From Rhizobiales bacterium 32-66-11 (GTDB lineage Bacteria; Pseudomonadota; Alphaproteobacteria; Rhizobiales; Xanthobacteraceae), in the NCBI GenBank assembly GCA_002304505.1, contig NCEH01000043.1, positions 1 to 33,088 of the forward strand: 33,088 nt of DNA, in the 5' to 3' direction. How positions within the stretch are numbered: the stretch's first letter is position 1; each line of letters starts with the position of its first letter. Of this stretch, positions 22,455-31,738 are shown piece after piece. A program made the translations under genes and the position numbers. The notes beneath the pieces are model-generated. The model worked only from the letters and a program-made list of their open reading frames with translations. It was not told the origin of the DNA and searched no databases.

Positions 22455-24907
22455 GATAGAGGTTCCTTTTGGGATTGGAGGACGGTCGTCTGGACGTTCG
22501 GGATCAGATCGACGGCCCAGCCGACCTCGCGAGCGGCGAGCCACGCCGTGAGGAAGCCGTCGCGTCCGTTCTCGGCGACGATCTGGGCAATCAGCGTCTG
22601 ATCGGACTTGGAAGATGCGGCACAGAGCGCGAGCCCGACTTCGGACAGGCCGAGCTCGAACAGACGATTGCCGCGCCGGGACTGGCAGTAGTAGTCGCGC
22701 TTGGGCGTCGCTCGCGCGAGGATCTCGATCTGACGGTCATTGAGACCGAAGCGGCGATAGATGGCGGTGATCTGCGGTTCGACTGCCCGTTCGTTCGGCA
22801 GGAGCAGTCGCGTCGGGCAACTTTCGATGATGGCCGGGGCAATGTCCGAATTGTCGATGTCGCTGAGCGACTGGGTGGCGAAGATGACCGAGGCGTTTTT
22901 CTTGCGCAGCGTCTTGAGCCACTCGCGGAGCTGGCCGGCGAAGCCTTCGTCGTCTAGCGCCAGCCAGCCTTCGTCGATGATGAGCAGCGTCGGCCGCCCG
23001 TCCAGCCTGTCGCCGATGCGGTGGAAGAGATAGGCGAGCACAGCAGGCGCAGCGCCCGTCCCGACCAGCCCCTCGATCTCGAATGCCTGCACGTCGGCCG
23101 AGCCGAGATGTTCGGCTTCGGCATCGAGCAAGCGGCCATAGGGACCGCCGACGCAGAAAGGGCGGAGCGCCTGTTTGAGGTCGTTGGACTGGAGAAGGAC
23201 GCTGAGGCCGGTGATCGTGCGCTCACCGATCGGCGCCGAGGCGAGCGAGGTGAGCGCCGTCCAGATGTGCTCCTTTGCCTCCGGGGTGATTTTAATCCCT
23301 TCCCGCAGAAGGATCGCGACGATCCAGTCGGCGGCCCAGGCGCGCTCATAGGTGTCGTGAATGCGGGCCAGCGGCTGAAGCGATACCGAGGATTCCGATC
23401 CTTCGGTCAGGCCGCCGCCGAGATCGTGCCAGTCGCCGCCCATGGCGAGCGATGCGGCGCGGATCGAACCGCCGAAGTCGAAAGCGAAGACCTGGCTGCG
23501 GAGGTAACGGCGAAATTGCAAGGCCATGAGGGCGAGCAGCACGGATTTGCCCGCCCCTGTTGGGCCGACGACGAGCGTGTGGCCGACATCGCCGACATGC
23601 AAAGAAAGCCGGAACGGGGTCGAACCTTCGGTTCTGCCGTAAAGCAGCGGGGGCGCATCGAAGTGTTCATCCCGTTCCGGCCCCGCCCACACGGCAGAGA
23701 GGGGGATCATGTGGGCGAGATTGAGCGTCGAGATCGGCGGCTGGCGCACGTTTGCATAGACATGGCCGGGCAGACTGCCGAGCCAGGCGTCCACCGCGTT
23801 GACCGTCTCGATCATGGCCGTGAAGTCGCGGCCCTGGATGACCTTCTCGACCAGCCGCAGCTTTTCGTCGGCAAGGCGCGGATCGGCATCCCAGACCGTG
23901 ATCGTGGCGGTGACATAGGCCATGCCGGCTACGTCGGCGCCGAGCTCCTGCAAGGCCATGTCCGCGTCGGCGGCCTTGTTCGCGGCGTCGGTGTCCACCA
24001 GCACCGATTGCTCGTTGGTCATCACCTCCTTGAGGATCGCGGCAATCGACTTGCGCTTGGCGAACCATTGCCGCCTGATCTTGGTGAGCAGCTTGGTCGC
24101 GTCGGTCTTGTCGAGGAGGATCGCGCGCGTCGACCAGCGATACGGGAAGGCCAGCCGGTTCAGATCGTCGAGCAGGCCGGGCGTCGTCGCGGTCGGGAAG
24201 CCGACGACGGTCAGCACACGCAGATTCTGATCGCCAAGACGCGGCTCCAGACCGCCGGTGAGCGGCTGATCGGCGAGCAGCGCGTCGAGATAGATCGGCG
24301 TTTCCGGTACGCGGACACGATGGCGTTTCGTCGACACGCTGGAATGCAGGTAGGTCAGCGTCTCGCTGTCATCGAGCCAACCGCAGGACGGCATGAAACC
24401 GTCAAGTAGGGCCAGCACGCGATCGGTGCGGTCGGTGAAGGCGCGCAGGATCTCGTGCGGGTCGACGCCCGAGCGCTCACGCCCTTCGTAAAGCCAGGAC
24501 TCGGTACGTGCGGCTTCCTCGGCCGGCGGAAGAAACAGGAAGGTGAGGAAGTAGCTCGATACGAAATGTGCGCCAGCTTCTTCGAAGTCGGCCTTGCGCT
24601 CGGCATCGACCAAAGCCGACGCGGGATCGGGAAAGATGTTGTCGGGATAGGTGGCGGCCTCGTACCGTTGTGCCTCGATGAAAATGCTCCAGCCCAGGCC
24701 AAGGCGGCGGAAAGCGTTGTTGATGCGGCTCGCAACGGCAACCAGCTCGGCCGCGACGGAGGAATCCAGATCCGGACCCCGAAAGCGGGCCGTGCGCTGA
24801 AACGAGCCATCCTTGTTCAGCACGATGCCGGGAGCGACCAGAGCGACCCATGGCAAATAGTCGGCGAGGCGAGCGGCAGTGCGACGATATTCGGCGAGAT
24901 TCATCAT
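22451..24907 (-). CDS. trbE: conjugal transfer ATPase TrbE (VirB4-like)
   Basis: An 818-residue VirB4-type ATPase that powers pilus assembly and transfer. Walker A is GPTGAGKS at residues 448-455, Walker B is TLLIIDEGW near 635, and the following ATQSLSDID motif is typical. The start MMNLAEYRRTAARLADYLPW is the family's usual start and has GAGGAGG five bases before it. Because of the duplication in trbD, the same frame is open upstream to the trbD ATG at 25228, so a 925-residue protein with 107 extra residues could also be made. Confidence 0.95.
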   Translation of the reverse strand: MMNLAEYRRTAARLADYLPWVALVAPGIVLNKDGSFQRTARFRGPDLDSSVAAELVAVASRINNAFRRLGLGWSIFIEAQRYEAATYPDNIFPDPASALVDAERKADFEEAGAHFVSSYFLTFLFLPPAEEAARTESWLYEGRERSGVDPHEILRAFTDRTDRVLALLDGFMPSCGWLDDSETLTYLHSSVSTKRHRVRVPETPIYLDALLADQPLTGGLEPRLGDQNLRVLTVVGFPTATTPGLLDDLNRLAFPYRWSTRAILLDKTDATKLLTKIRRQWFAKRKSIAAILKEVMTNEQSVLVDTDAANKAADADMALQELGADVAGMAYVTATITVWDADPRLADEKLRLVEKVIQGRDFTAMIETVNAVDAWLGSLPGHVYANVRQPPISTLNLAHMIPLSAVWAGPERDEHFDAPPLLYGRTEGSTPFRLSLHVGDVGHTLVVGPTGAGKSVLLALMALQFRRYLRSQVFAFDFGGSIRAASLAMGGDWHDLGGGLTEGSESSVSLQPLARIHDTYERAWAADWIVAILLREGIKITPEAKEHIWTALTSLASAPIGERTITGLSVLLQSNDLKQALRPFCVGGPYGRLLDAEAEHLGSADVQAFEIEGLVGTGAAPAVLAYLFHRIGDRLDGRPTLLIIDEGWLALDDEGFAGQLREWLKTLRKKNASVIFATQSLSDIDNSDIAPAIIESCPTRLLLPNERAVEPQITAIYRRFGLNDRQIEILARATPKRDYYCQSRRGNRLFELGLSEVGLALCAASSKSDQTLIAQIVAENGRDGFLTAWLAAREVGWAVDLIPNVQTTVLQSQKEPLS

Positions 24908-24917
24908 GGCCGCCTCC

Positions 24918-25228
24918 TCACACCGCGAGGAAAGCCGGAATGCGCAGATGCCTGCGCCCGACCTCGACAAAGAGTGGATCGCGACGGGCCGCCCAGACGG
25001 CCACGAAATGACCGATTGCCCAGATGGCGAGGCCGACGAGCCAGAGGCGCAGGCCGAGGCCCACGGCCCCGGCCGGCGCAGGCCGAGGCCCACGGCCCCG
25101 GCCAACGTGCCGTTCATGATCGCGATGGAGCGCGGTGCACCGCCCAGCAGGATGTGCTCGGTCAAGGCGCGATGGACGGGCACCGAAAAGCCCGGCACCG
25201 CGTCGAGTTGTTCGAAGACCGCCGCCAT
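24918..25228 (-). pseudogene. trbD: trbD (VirB3-like), frameshifted by tandem duplication
   Basis: TrbD is a small (about 90-residue) inner-membrane VirB3-like protein. The first 51 codons read normally (VPGFSVPVHRALTEHILLGG to AGAVGLGLR). A duplicated 29-base unit then shifts the frame. The rest (LWLVGLAIWAIGHFVAVWAARRDPLF to RIPAFLAV and stop at 24918) is intact in another frame; leaving out one copy restores a normal protein. In the shifted frame no stop occurs before trbE, so translation from this ATG would continue into TrbE. The ATG overlaps the trbC stop (TGATG). If VirB3 function is needed, transfer may be impaired. Confidence 0.88.
25046..25103. repeat. perfect 29-bp tandem duplication in trbD
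   Basis: Bases 25046-25074 and 25075-25103 are identical; the unit starts GGCGCAGGCCGAGG and ends CCCCGGCC. The length is not a multiple of three, so it breaks trbD. Adjacent identical copies of this size can be lost by replication slippage, so the change could be reversible. Confidence 0.97.
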
Positions 25229-25638
25229 CAGACAAGTACCCCGCCGCCGAAGCTGAAGAAGCTGAGGAAGAACGAGCTGGCCGCGAAGGCGATCGACAGA
25301 CCGAATACGATCTGGATCAGGCGGCGGAAGCCGCCGCTGGTGTCGCCGAAGGCGAGCGCCAGGCCGGTGGCGATGATGATGATCACCGCCACGATCTTGG
25401 CGACCGGCCCCTCGATCGACTGGAGGATCTGTTGAAGCGGCTGTTCCCACGGCATGGAGGAGCCGGAGGCATGGGCCGGCGGCGTGGCGGCCAGCATCAT
25501 GATGGTGAAGAGCGCGGTCGAACTGGCGAGACGCCGGTAGCTGCCGCGCATGATCGAGCCGGCGGGCAGATCTGGACCGATGGGCACGGGCGACAGGACG
25601 GGCGGATTGGTCACATTCGGAACGACGGGCGAATTCAT
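25228..25638 (-). CDS. trbC: conjugal transfer pilin TrbC (VirB2-like)
   Basis: A 136-residue prepilin. A signal region ends at PPAHA (about residue 57); the mature part has two hydrophobic segments (KIVAVIIIIATGLALAF and LIQIVFGLSIAFAASSFFLSFF) around the GDTSGGFRR loop, as in TrbC/VirB2. The ATG at 25638 overlaps trbB (ATGA). A later ATG at residue 30 gives a more ordinary leader (MRGSYRRLAS) and could be the real start. Confidence 0.93.
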   Translation of the reverse strand: MNSPVVPNVTNPPVLSPVPIGPDLPAGSIMRGSYRRLASSTALFTIMMLAATPPAHASGSSMPWEQPLQQILQSIEGPVAKIVAVIIIIATGLALAFGDTSGGFRRLIQIVFGLSIAFAASSFFLSFFSFGGGVLV

Positions 25639-26618
25639 TCAGCTTCTCCATTCGAGGTGGTTGCGGGGATGATGCGGTAGTCGCCGGTGGCGGGATCGAT
25701 GCCGTCGACGCGCGCGAGCTCGGCCAGCCGGCGCGACAAGCCGCGGCCGGAGAGGACGGCGACGAGATCGATGGTCTCGGCGATCAGCGCGCGCGGGACC
25801 GTGACGACGGCTTCCTGGATGAGTTGCTCGAGGCGACGCAGCGCGCCGATGCCGGAGCCGGCGTGGATCGTGCCGATGCCGCCGGGATGGCCGGTGCCCC
25901 AGGCTTTGAGCAGGTCGAGGGCTTCTGAGCCGCGGACCTCGCCAATGGGAATGCGGTCGGGCCGCAGGCGCAGCGAGGAGCGGACGAGATCGGAAAGCGT
26001 GGCAACGCCATCCTTGGTCCGCATCGCGACTAGGTTCGGCGCTGCGCATTGCAGCTCGCGGGTATCCTCAATGATGACGACGCGATCTGCTGTCTTCGCC
26101 ACCTCGGCGAGCAGCGCGTTGGTCAGCGTTGTCTTGCCGGTAGAAGTGCCCCCAGCGACGAGTATGTTGGCGCGGGACTGGACCGCTGCGCGCAGCTTCA
26201 CCGCCTGGTCGGCCGTCATGATGCCGGCGGCCACATAATCGTCGAGCGTGAAGACCGCGACAGCCGGCTTGCGAATAGCGAAGGCGGGTGACGCTACGAC
26301 TGGTGGAAGCAGGCCCTCAAAACGCTCACCTGTTTCCGGCAACTCGGCCGAGACGCGCGGCGAGCGGGCGTGAACCTCCGCACCGACATGATGCGCGACC
26401 AGACGCACGATGCGCTCGCCATCGGCGGCCGTCATCGTCTCGCCGGTATCGGCCAGCCCTTCGGAAAGCCGATCCACCCAGATGCGCCCATCGGGATTCA
26501 GCATCACCTCGACCACCGCCGGGTCTTCCAGAAACCGCGCGATGGCGCTGCCGAGCGCGGTGCGCAGCATGCGCGCGCCACGCTGGCTCGCTTCCTGTCT
26601 GTGATGAGTGGATGCCAT
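25635..26618 (-). CDS. trbB: conjugal transfer ATPase TrbB (VirB11-like)
   Basis: A 327-residue secretion ATPase of the VirB11 type. Walker A GGTSTGKT lies at 156-163, preceded by the N-terminal domain ([22 protein letters not shown]). The Asp-box [11 protein letters not shown], the [15 protein letters not shown] motif and the His-box GTIHAG follow. It is the first gene of the trb block. The ribosome site before it is weak (GGGGA four bases upstream). Confidence 0.96.
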   Translation of the reverse strand: MASTHHRQEASQRGARMLRTALGSAIARFLEDPAVVEVMLNPDGRIWVDRLSEGLADTGETMTAADGERIVRLVAHHVGAEVHARSPRVSAELPETGERFEGLLPPVVASPAFAIRKPAVAVFTLDDYVAAGIMTADQAVKLRAAVQSRANILVAGGTSTGKTTLTNALLAEVAKTADRVVIIEDTRELQCAAPNLVAMRTKDGVATLSDLVRSSLRLRPDRIPIGEVRGSEALDLLKAWGTGHPGGIGTIHAGSGIGALRRLEQLIQEAVVTVPRALIAETIDLVAVLSGRGLSRRLAELARVDGIDPATGDYRIIPATTSNGEAE

Positions 26619-26621
26619 CTC

Positions 26622-26701
26622 GTCCCCGTTTCTCGTGGGGACGCAACAGATGATCCCCGGATCGGGGATGATTAAAAGAGCCCGGAATCAGGCCGATTCA
26701 A
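26622..26701 (-). promoter_or_regulatory. palindromes and possible promoter before trbB
   Basis: Three inverted repeats stand in this gap: GTCCCC-N9-GGGGAC (26622-26642), ATCCCC-ggatc-GGGGAT (26653-26669) and GAATC-aggcc-GATTC (26685-26699). On the minus strand TTGAAT (26701-26696) and TTTTAA (26677-26672) with 18 bases between them could be -35 and -10. The repeats would then overlap the -35 and follow the -10, as operators do. The binding protein could be the CopG-like regulator encoded just upstream (guess). The remainder, 26702-26808, shows nothing recognised. Confidence 0.4.
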
Positions 26702-26808
26702 CAAGTTTCGGTCGTAGTAGTAGCGTGGCGTGCAAATACAGGAGAACGGCGGTGCGCCCCTGTTCTTGAACTGGTCGTATCGATTCCCAGATGCCGCGCG
26801 CGAGGTGT

Positions 26809-27237
26809 TCACGCGTCCGATTCGGGCACATCTTCCGAAATCTCTTGCCGAAGCTTCGGCCCCTGCGCCAGACGCCGGCCAAGCGCGGTGATGAACGCCT
26901 CGTAACGCTCGCTGGATTTGGCACGCGCTGCCTGCGCCGCCGGCTCCGGCAAGGCGGGCGTCGTGGTTATCCAGAAGCGGATGAACACCGCAAGGGTCTC
27001 GACGGCGATGCCGACGTCCCGTTCCAGGCGCGTCATGCGGCGGTCGATCTGGTCGAGGCGCTTGGCGACGATCGCCTCCCGCCGCTCGGCATCGTCCGGC
27101 GAGAGAAACGACGCGATGGCCGCCTCCGCGATCATGGATTGCGATTGATCGCGCCGGGCGGCAAAATCCGCCAGCGTCTTCTCGACATCGGGGTCCAGAT
27201 AGACCGTGGTCTTTATCTTCTTCCGGTGACTGGTCAT
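26809..27237 (-). CDS. CopG-type ribbon-helix-helix regulator
   Basis: A 142-residue protein with an N-terminal ribbon-helix-helix domain (KKIKTTVYLDPDVEKTLADFAARRDQSQSMIAEAAI), which binds DNA as a dimer, followed by helical segments and a short hydrophobic stretch (VETLAVFIRFWITTTPALP). Such genes occur regularly between traG and trbB in alphaproteobacterial elements. It starts five bases after the traG stop and probably shares its transcript. Target sites may be the palindromes before trbB. Confidence 0.85.
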   Translation of the reverse strand: MTSHRKKIKTTVYLDPDVEKTLADFAARRDQSQSMIAEAAIASFLSPDDAERREAIVAKRLDQIDRRMTRLERDVGIAVETLAVFIRFWITTTPALPEPAAQAARAKSSERYEAFITALGRRLAQGPKLRQEISEDVPESDA

Positions 27238-27242
27238 GGCGC

Positions 27243-29228
27243 CTACAGTTCCATGCCGTCATTCGGATCGAGCGAGACCTGCCGTGCGACGCCCTGCATC
27301 TGGCGGATCATGCGCTGGTTTCGCACGGCATCCTCATCGATGTCGTCAGGCGGCTCGATCTCGAACTCGTTCTCGATCGGCGCTTTCTTTTCTACCGGCT
27401 TTACCCGGTGGAGCTCGTGCTGCAGCCGCCGTTCGGATTCGGTCGGGTCCTGGTCGTCGGATCGGCCTGCCGGTTGCGCATCGAGCGCTTCCGGCCGCGC
27501 CGGGATCGGCAGGCTGGTCCAGTCGTCCGGACGAATCTGTTCCGGGCGCTTCAAGGCGGGCGGCGCCAGAAGACGTTCGCGGAAACGGGCATCCTCATAA
27601 TAGCGCGCCTTTTTCGCCCGGATCGGCGGAATGCCGGCGACCATGACGATCTCGTCGGCCGGCGGAAGCTGCATGATCTCGCCCGGCGTGAGCAACTGGC
27701 GGGCGGTTTCCGAGCGAGACACCATCAGGTGGCCGAGCCAGGGCGACAGACGATGCCCGGCATAGTTTTTCATGGCCTTCATCTCGGTGGCCGTCCCGAG
27801 GGCGTCCGAGACGCGCTTGGCCGTCCGCTCGTCGTTCGTCGCGAAGCTCACGCGAACATGGCAGTTGTCGAGGATCGAATTGTTCGGCCCATAGGCTTTC
27901 TCGATCTGGTTCAGCGATTGCGCGATCAGGAAGCTCTTCAACCCATACCCCGCCATGAAGGCCAGCGCGGTCTCGAAAAAGTCGAGGCGGCCGAGCGCCG
28001 GAAACTCATCGAGCATGAGGAGGAGACGATGGCGCCCGGTCTTCGCCTGGAGCTCTTCGGTCAGGCGACGGCCGATCTGATTGAGTAGCAGGCGGATCAG
28101 CGGCTTGGTCCGGTTGATGTCGCTGGGCGGCACGACGAGGTAGAGCGTCGTCGGAAGCTCGCCGCCGACGATGTCGCTGATCCGCCAGTCGCAGCGCCGC
28201 GTGACCTCGGCAACAACAGGATCGCGGTACAATCCGAGAAACGACATGGCGGTTGATAGAACGCCGGAGCGCTCATTGTCGGATTTGTTGAGGAGCTCGC
28301 GCGCCGCGCTGGCCACGACAGGGTGTGGACCGGCCTCGCCCAGATGCGCGGTCTTCATCATAGCACGCAGCGTCGACTCCACCGGGCGCTTCGGATCGGA
28401 GAGGAAGTTGGCGACGCCGGCCAGCGTCTTTTCCGGCTCTGCATAGAGGACATGCAGGATTGCGCCGACCAGAAGTGAATGGCTGGTCTTTTCCCAGTGA
28501 TTTCTTTTGTCCAGGCTCCCCTCGGGATCGACGAGAATGTCGGCGATGTTCTGGACGTCGCGAACCTCCCATTCGCCCCGGCGGACCTCGAGCAACGGAT
28601 TGTAGGCGGAGGATTTGGGATTGGTCGGATCGAACAGCAGCACACGGCCATGGAGTGACCGGAAGCCCGCGGTCAGCGTCCAGTTCTCACCCTTGATATC
28701 ATGGACGATGGCCGAGCCCGGCCAGGTGAGGAGCGACGGCACGACGAGACCGACACCCTTGCCGGATCGGGTAGGCGCAAAGCACAGCACATGCTCCGGC
28801 CCATCATGGCGCAGATACTCGCGATGGTATCGGCCGAGTACCACGCCATCGGGATCGAGCAGACCCGCAGCCTCGATCTCGGGCTTCTCTGCCCAGCGGG
28901 CCGAGCCATAGGTGGCGACATTCTTTTGTTCGCGCGCCCGCCAGACCGACATGCCGATGGCGACCGCGATCGCGATGAAACCGCCCGACGCGGCGATCAT
29001 GCCGCCGGTCGCGAATATGCTCGGCGCATAGGCGTCGTAAAAGTACCACCACCACATGATAGCGGCCGGAAAATAGACCGGAACGCCGAAGAGCCTGAAC
29101 CACGGCTCGCCGAGCTGCGCCTGATAGCCGAGGCTCCACGCAACATACTGCGTCGCGCCCCAGGTGGTAACGAGCACGATCAGGAAGACGATCGTGATCT
29201 GTCCCCAGAGGATCTTGGTGCCGGACAT
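27243..29228 (-). CDS. traG: conjugal transfer coupling protein TraG (VirD4-like)
   Basis: A 661-residue inner-membrane ATPase that brings the relaxase-DNA complex to the channel. N-terminal membrane segments lie at about 10-30, 50-64 and 75-96. Walker A is APTRSGKG (151-158, Lys157), Walker B LLLMLDEFPALGRLDF, and the AQSLNQIEKAYG motif follows. The C-terminus is acidic (ENEFEIEPPDDIDED). AAGGAG lies seven bases before the ATG. It starts 24 bases after the relaxase stop. Confidence 0.96.
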   Translation of the reverse strand: MSGTKILWGQITIVFLIVLVTTWGATQYVAWSLGYQAQLGEPWFRLFGVPVYFPAAIMWWWYFYDAYAPSIFATGGMIAASGGFIAIAVAIGMSVWRAREQKNVATYGSARWAEKPEIEAAGLLDPDGVVLGRYHREYLRHDGPEHVLCFAPTRSGKGVGLVVPSLLTWPGSAIVHDIKGENWTLTAGFRSLHGRVLLFDPTNPKSSAYNPLLEVRRGEWEVRDVQNIADILVDPEGSLDKRNHWEKTSHSLLVGAILHVLYAEPEKTLAGVANFLSDPKRPVESTLRAMMKTAHLGEAGPHPVVASAARELLNKSDNERSGVLSTAMSFLGLYRDPVVAEVTRRCDWRISDIVGGELPTTLYLVVPPSDINRTKPLIRLLLNQIGRRLTEELQAKTGRHRLLLMLDEFPALGRLDFFETALAFMAGYGLKSFLIAQSLNQIEKAYGPNNSILDNCHVRVSFATNDERTAKRVSDALGTATEMKAMKNYAGHRLSPWLGHLMVSRSETARQLLTPGEIMQLPPADEIVMVAGIPPIRAKKARYYEDARFRERLLAPPALKRPEQIRPDDWTSLPIPARPEALDAQPAGRSDDQDPTESERRLQHELHRVKPVEKKAPIENEFEIEPPDDIDEDAVRNQRMIRQMQGVARQVSLDPNDGMEL

Positions 29229-29252
29229 AGCGAGGCTCCTTTCTGACGGGTG

Positions 29253-30977
29253 TTAGAGGCCGATCCCCCGCTTGCGGCCGAAGTCCCAGTCGACGCCGCC
29301 ATCGTCGCGGGCGACGCCGGAGACGTGGCGGCCGATCTGCTTTTCGAGAGAGGGAGACCAGGGGACGAGCTGGAAGCCGAGGCCGTCGTCGATCATGGCG
29401 AAGCGGCCGGAGGCGAGCGTGAAGCGCTGGCGATAGGAGCCGGCGACATACTCGCCGCCGTCGGCATGGTTGAATGGCAGGCCGGTCTCGGCGGCGAGCT
29501 TTTCGCCCAGCGCACTGACCTCGCGATCGCGTAGCGTGTTGAGCAGACGCCGCGCGAAGACGACGCGCCCGCCCTGCCGTTCGGCGAGACCTTCGCCGAT
29601 CAGGTGCTCGGCGCGTTGCTCGAGGGCCCGCTGCACCTCGGCGCCGAAGCCACCCTCCGAGAGCGCGATGGGCTCGCGGGCAACCGCCTGCCGATCGAGC
29701 CAGGTCGCACCCGCTGCGTTGACCTGAGAGTGGATATCCAGATCGGAGCGGACGGCGAGCGCGACGCGGCGCTGACCTTGCGCATCCTCGTAGGCGCGCA
29801 GCTCGACGATCGATCCGGGTGGGCTGTCGCCAGCGGCATCGAGATGCGGCAGCTTAATATGATGGGGGCGGCCGTCGACGCCGTCGACCACGGCATAGGC
29901 CGTGCCCTTCAGTTCGTCATCCAGACCGCGTTCGAGCAGGCGACCGACAACGGGCACGTCGAGGCTTTCCCCGGCGAGCACATAGCTTGCCGACCCGCGC
30001 TCGATGCCGCGTTCGGTGAGAGCGCGGTGCATGCGCTTGATGATGTCGCCGCGCTCGCCGAGCTCGCGCAGGACGCTCTCCGCCTCGGGCCTGATGAACC
30101 ATTGCGAATGGCCGACCTGTCCCGCGACACCGAGAATTTCCAGCGTTCGCAGCCGGCCGACCTTCAAGGCGTGGAATTCGTCCGGCTGTCGGTCGGCGCG
30201 GGGCGCGAGGTCGATGATGCCGGACTTGCCGGCGTCGCGGACAAGCTGGCGGTCAAGCTGCGTCCAGCGTTCGGTCTCGATCTGGCTTTCGAGAGTGCGG
30301 CGGATATCGAGATCGGTGCGCGGTCCCAACTCCTGGGTGATGAGCTCGCGCGCCCGGTCGCGCATGCCCTCCTTGATGTAGTCGCGCGAGATCACGAGGT
30401 CCTGGCCGTCGTCCCTCACGCCGCGCACAATCAGGTGGACATGCGGATGCTCGGTGTTCCAGTGATCGACGGCCACCCAGTCGAGCTTCGTGCCGAGATC
30501 CTTTTCCATCTGGCCGACGAGATCGCGCGTGAAGGATCTGAGGTCTGCCATGTCCGGCGCGTCGTCGGGCGAGACGATGAAACGGAAATGATGCCGGTCA
30601 TCGCCACAGCGCTCAGCGAAGGCGCGGGCGTCGGCATTCTCCGTTCCCGGCCCGAACAGCCGCGCCTTCTCCCCGTCACGGGTCACGCCGTCGCGGCGCA
30701 GATAGTCCAGATGCGTTCCGAGCGGTGCTGATCGAGCGGTATGGCGGACCACACGCGCCTTGACGACGGCGCCGCGCGTGCGCGACGTGATGAGGCGATT
30801 GGCCTGGATGCTGGCGCGCTGGCCGCGCCCGAAGCGCGAACGGTTGCCGGAGGTGACGCGGCCGGATCGCGAGACGCCGTCCTGCCATCGTCCGGTTGCT
30901 GCGCCTGCCGCCACCCCGGGCGTCCTCCACGACACGCCAGCGCACGATGGGATGCGAAGCGCCGCAGGGCCGCTCAT
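29253..30977 (-). CDS. relaxase/mobilization nuclease (VirD2-like, DUF3363)
   Basis: A 574-residue relaxase that nicks the transfer origin and pilots the strand. After a basic N-terminus, the nuclease domain begins at VVKARVVRH (71-79). The candidate nicking Tyr92 is in THLDYLRRDG, and the metal-binding histidines are His172 and His179/His181 in DHWNTEHPHVHLIVRG. The DUF3363 region fills the C-terminal half (to DWDFGRKRGIGL). The ATG overlaps the stop of the transglycosylase gene (ATGA). The N-terminal stretch before the nuclease is rather short for the family but the domain is whole. Confidence 0.93.
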   Translation of the reverse strand: MSGPAALRIPSCAGVSWRTPGVAAGAATGRWQDGVSRSGRVTSGNRSRFGRGQRASIQANRLITSRTRGAVVKARVVRHTARSAPLGTHLDYLRRDGVTRDGEKARLFGPGTENADARAFAERCGDDRHHFRFIVSPDDAPDMADLRSFTRDLVGQMEKDLGTKLDWVAVDHWNTEHPHVHLIVRGVRDDGQDLVISRDYIKEGMRDRARELITQELGPRTDLDIRRTLESQIETERWTQLDRQLVRDAGKSGIIDLAPRADRQPDEFHALKVGRLRTLEILGVAGQVGHSQWFIRPEAESVLRELGERGDIIKRMHRALTERGIERGSASYVLAGESLDVPVVGRLLERGLDDELKGTAYAVVDGVDGRPHHIKLPHLDAAGDSPPGSIVELRAYEDAQGQRRVALAVRSDLDIHSQVNAAGATWLDRQAVAREPIALSEGGFGAEVQRALEQRAEHLIGEGLAERQGGRVVFARRLLNTLRDREVSALGEKLAAETGLPFNHADGGEYVAGSYRQRFTLASGRFAMIDDGLGFQLVPWSPSLEKQIGRHVSGVARDDGGVDWDFGRKRGIGL

Positions 30978-31738
30978 GGCCGGTCTCCAGCGGTATTCCG
31001 GGCGACGAACAGCCCCTCGGGCTGTCCGGCGACAAGCATCTGCGGCATCGCCGGGACGGGTGAATGGGCGTCGTCCGGCGAGCGGTCCGCGGCCGCGGGA
31101 TCGGCGCTGGAAGCGCCGTCATCGCGCCCGACGATGATCGCCGCCTCGCGCCAGTCGAGCGGCCGGGCGACCGTCGAACCGCTCTTCGAAGGGCGCTCGC
31201 CGCGCAGCGCGGGCGCGAGCGAAGCGACATAAGCCCGCGTCTCGGCGGGCAGCGCTCGGCCCTTCGAACGATGCTCATCGTAGCGCGCCGGGCCGGCATT
31301 GTAGGCCGCGAGCATGGCGGCGATGTCGCCATAGCGATCCCACATCTCGCGCAGGTACGCAGTACCCGCGAGGATGTTGTCGCGCGTATCGTAAGGATTG
31401 CGGCCGAGGCCGTGGCGGATGCGAAGCTCGGCCCAGGTGTCCGGCATGACCTGCATCAGACCCATCGCACCGGCCGAGGAGACGGCCCGCACGTCGCCCG
31501 CGCTCTCGGCGCGCATGACGGCGACGATCCATGCTGGCGGAATGCCGAAGCGGCGCGATGCCTCGGCGATATGCGCCGCATGCGGATGCGCGGCGACGGT
31601 GCTCGTAGGCGACACGCTTTGCGCCAGAACCGTCGGCGTTGCGGCTGGGGTGAAGAGCAGGCCGGAAAGGAGAAGAAGCGCTGAGCGCCGGACGGTGGAA
31701 AAACGTCCGGCGCAGGCGCGACATCGGGGCGCCGCCAT
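30974..31738 (-). CDS. lytic transglycosylase (conjugation-associated, VirB1-like)
   Basis: A 254-residue SLT-domain enzyme that opens peptidoglycan for the transfer channel. Signal peptide about 1-40. The catalytic Glu78 lies in AVMRAESAG; GAMGLMQVMPDTW and AAYNAGPARYDEH are the other hallmarks. The C-terminal 80 residues are low in complexity. The start directly follows the DUF736 stop (TGAATG), with AGGAGG five bases upstream. Confidence 0.92.
   Translation of the reverse strand: MAAPRCRACAGRFSTVRRSALLLLSGLLFTPAATPTVLAQSVSPTSTVAAHPHAAHIAEASRRFGIPPAWIVAVMRAESAGDVRAVSSAGAMGLMQVMPDTWAELRIRHGLGRNPYDTRDNILAGTAYLREMWDRYGDIAAMLAAYNAGPARYDEHRSKGRALPAETRAYVASLAPALRGERPSKSGSTVARPLDWREAAIIVGRDDGASSADPAAADRSPDDAHSPVPAMPQMLVAGQPEGLFVARNTAGDRP

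Noticed and set aside
25229..25651. Upstream part of a 1066-codon open frame running through trbC into trbE
   Set aside because: This part is an arginine-rich shadow of trbC. Only the section from the trbD ATG at 25228 onward has meaning, as the frameshift fusion described.
30676..31332. 218-codon arginine-rich frame over the relaxase/transglycosylase junction
   Set aside because: It is a shadow of the two real genes, whose starts and stops overlap in ATGA.
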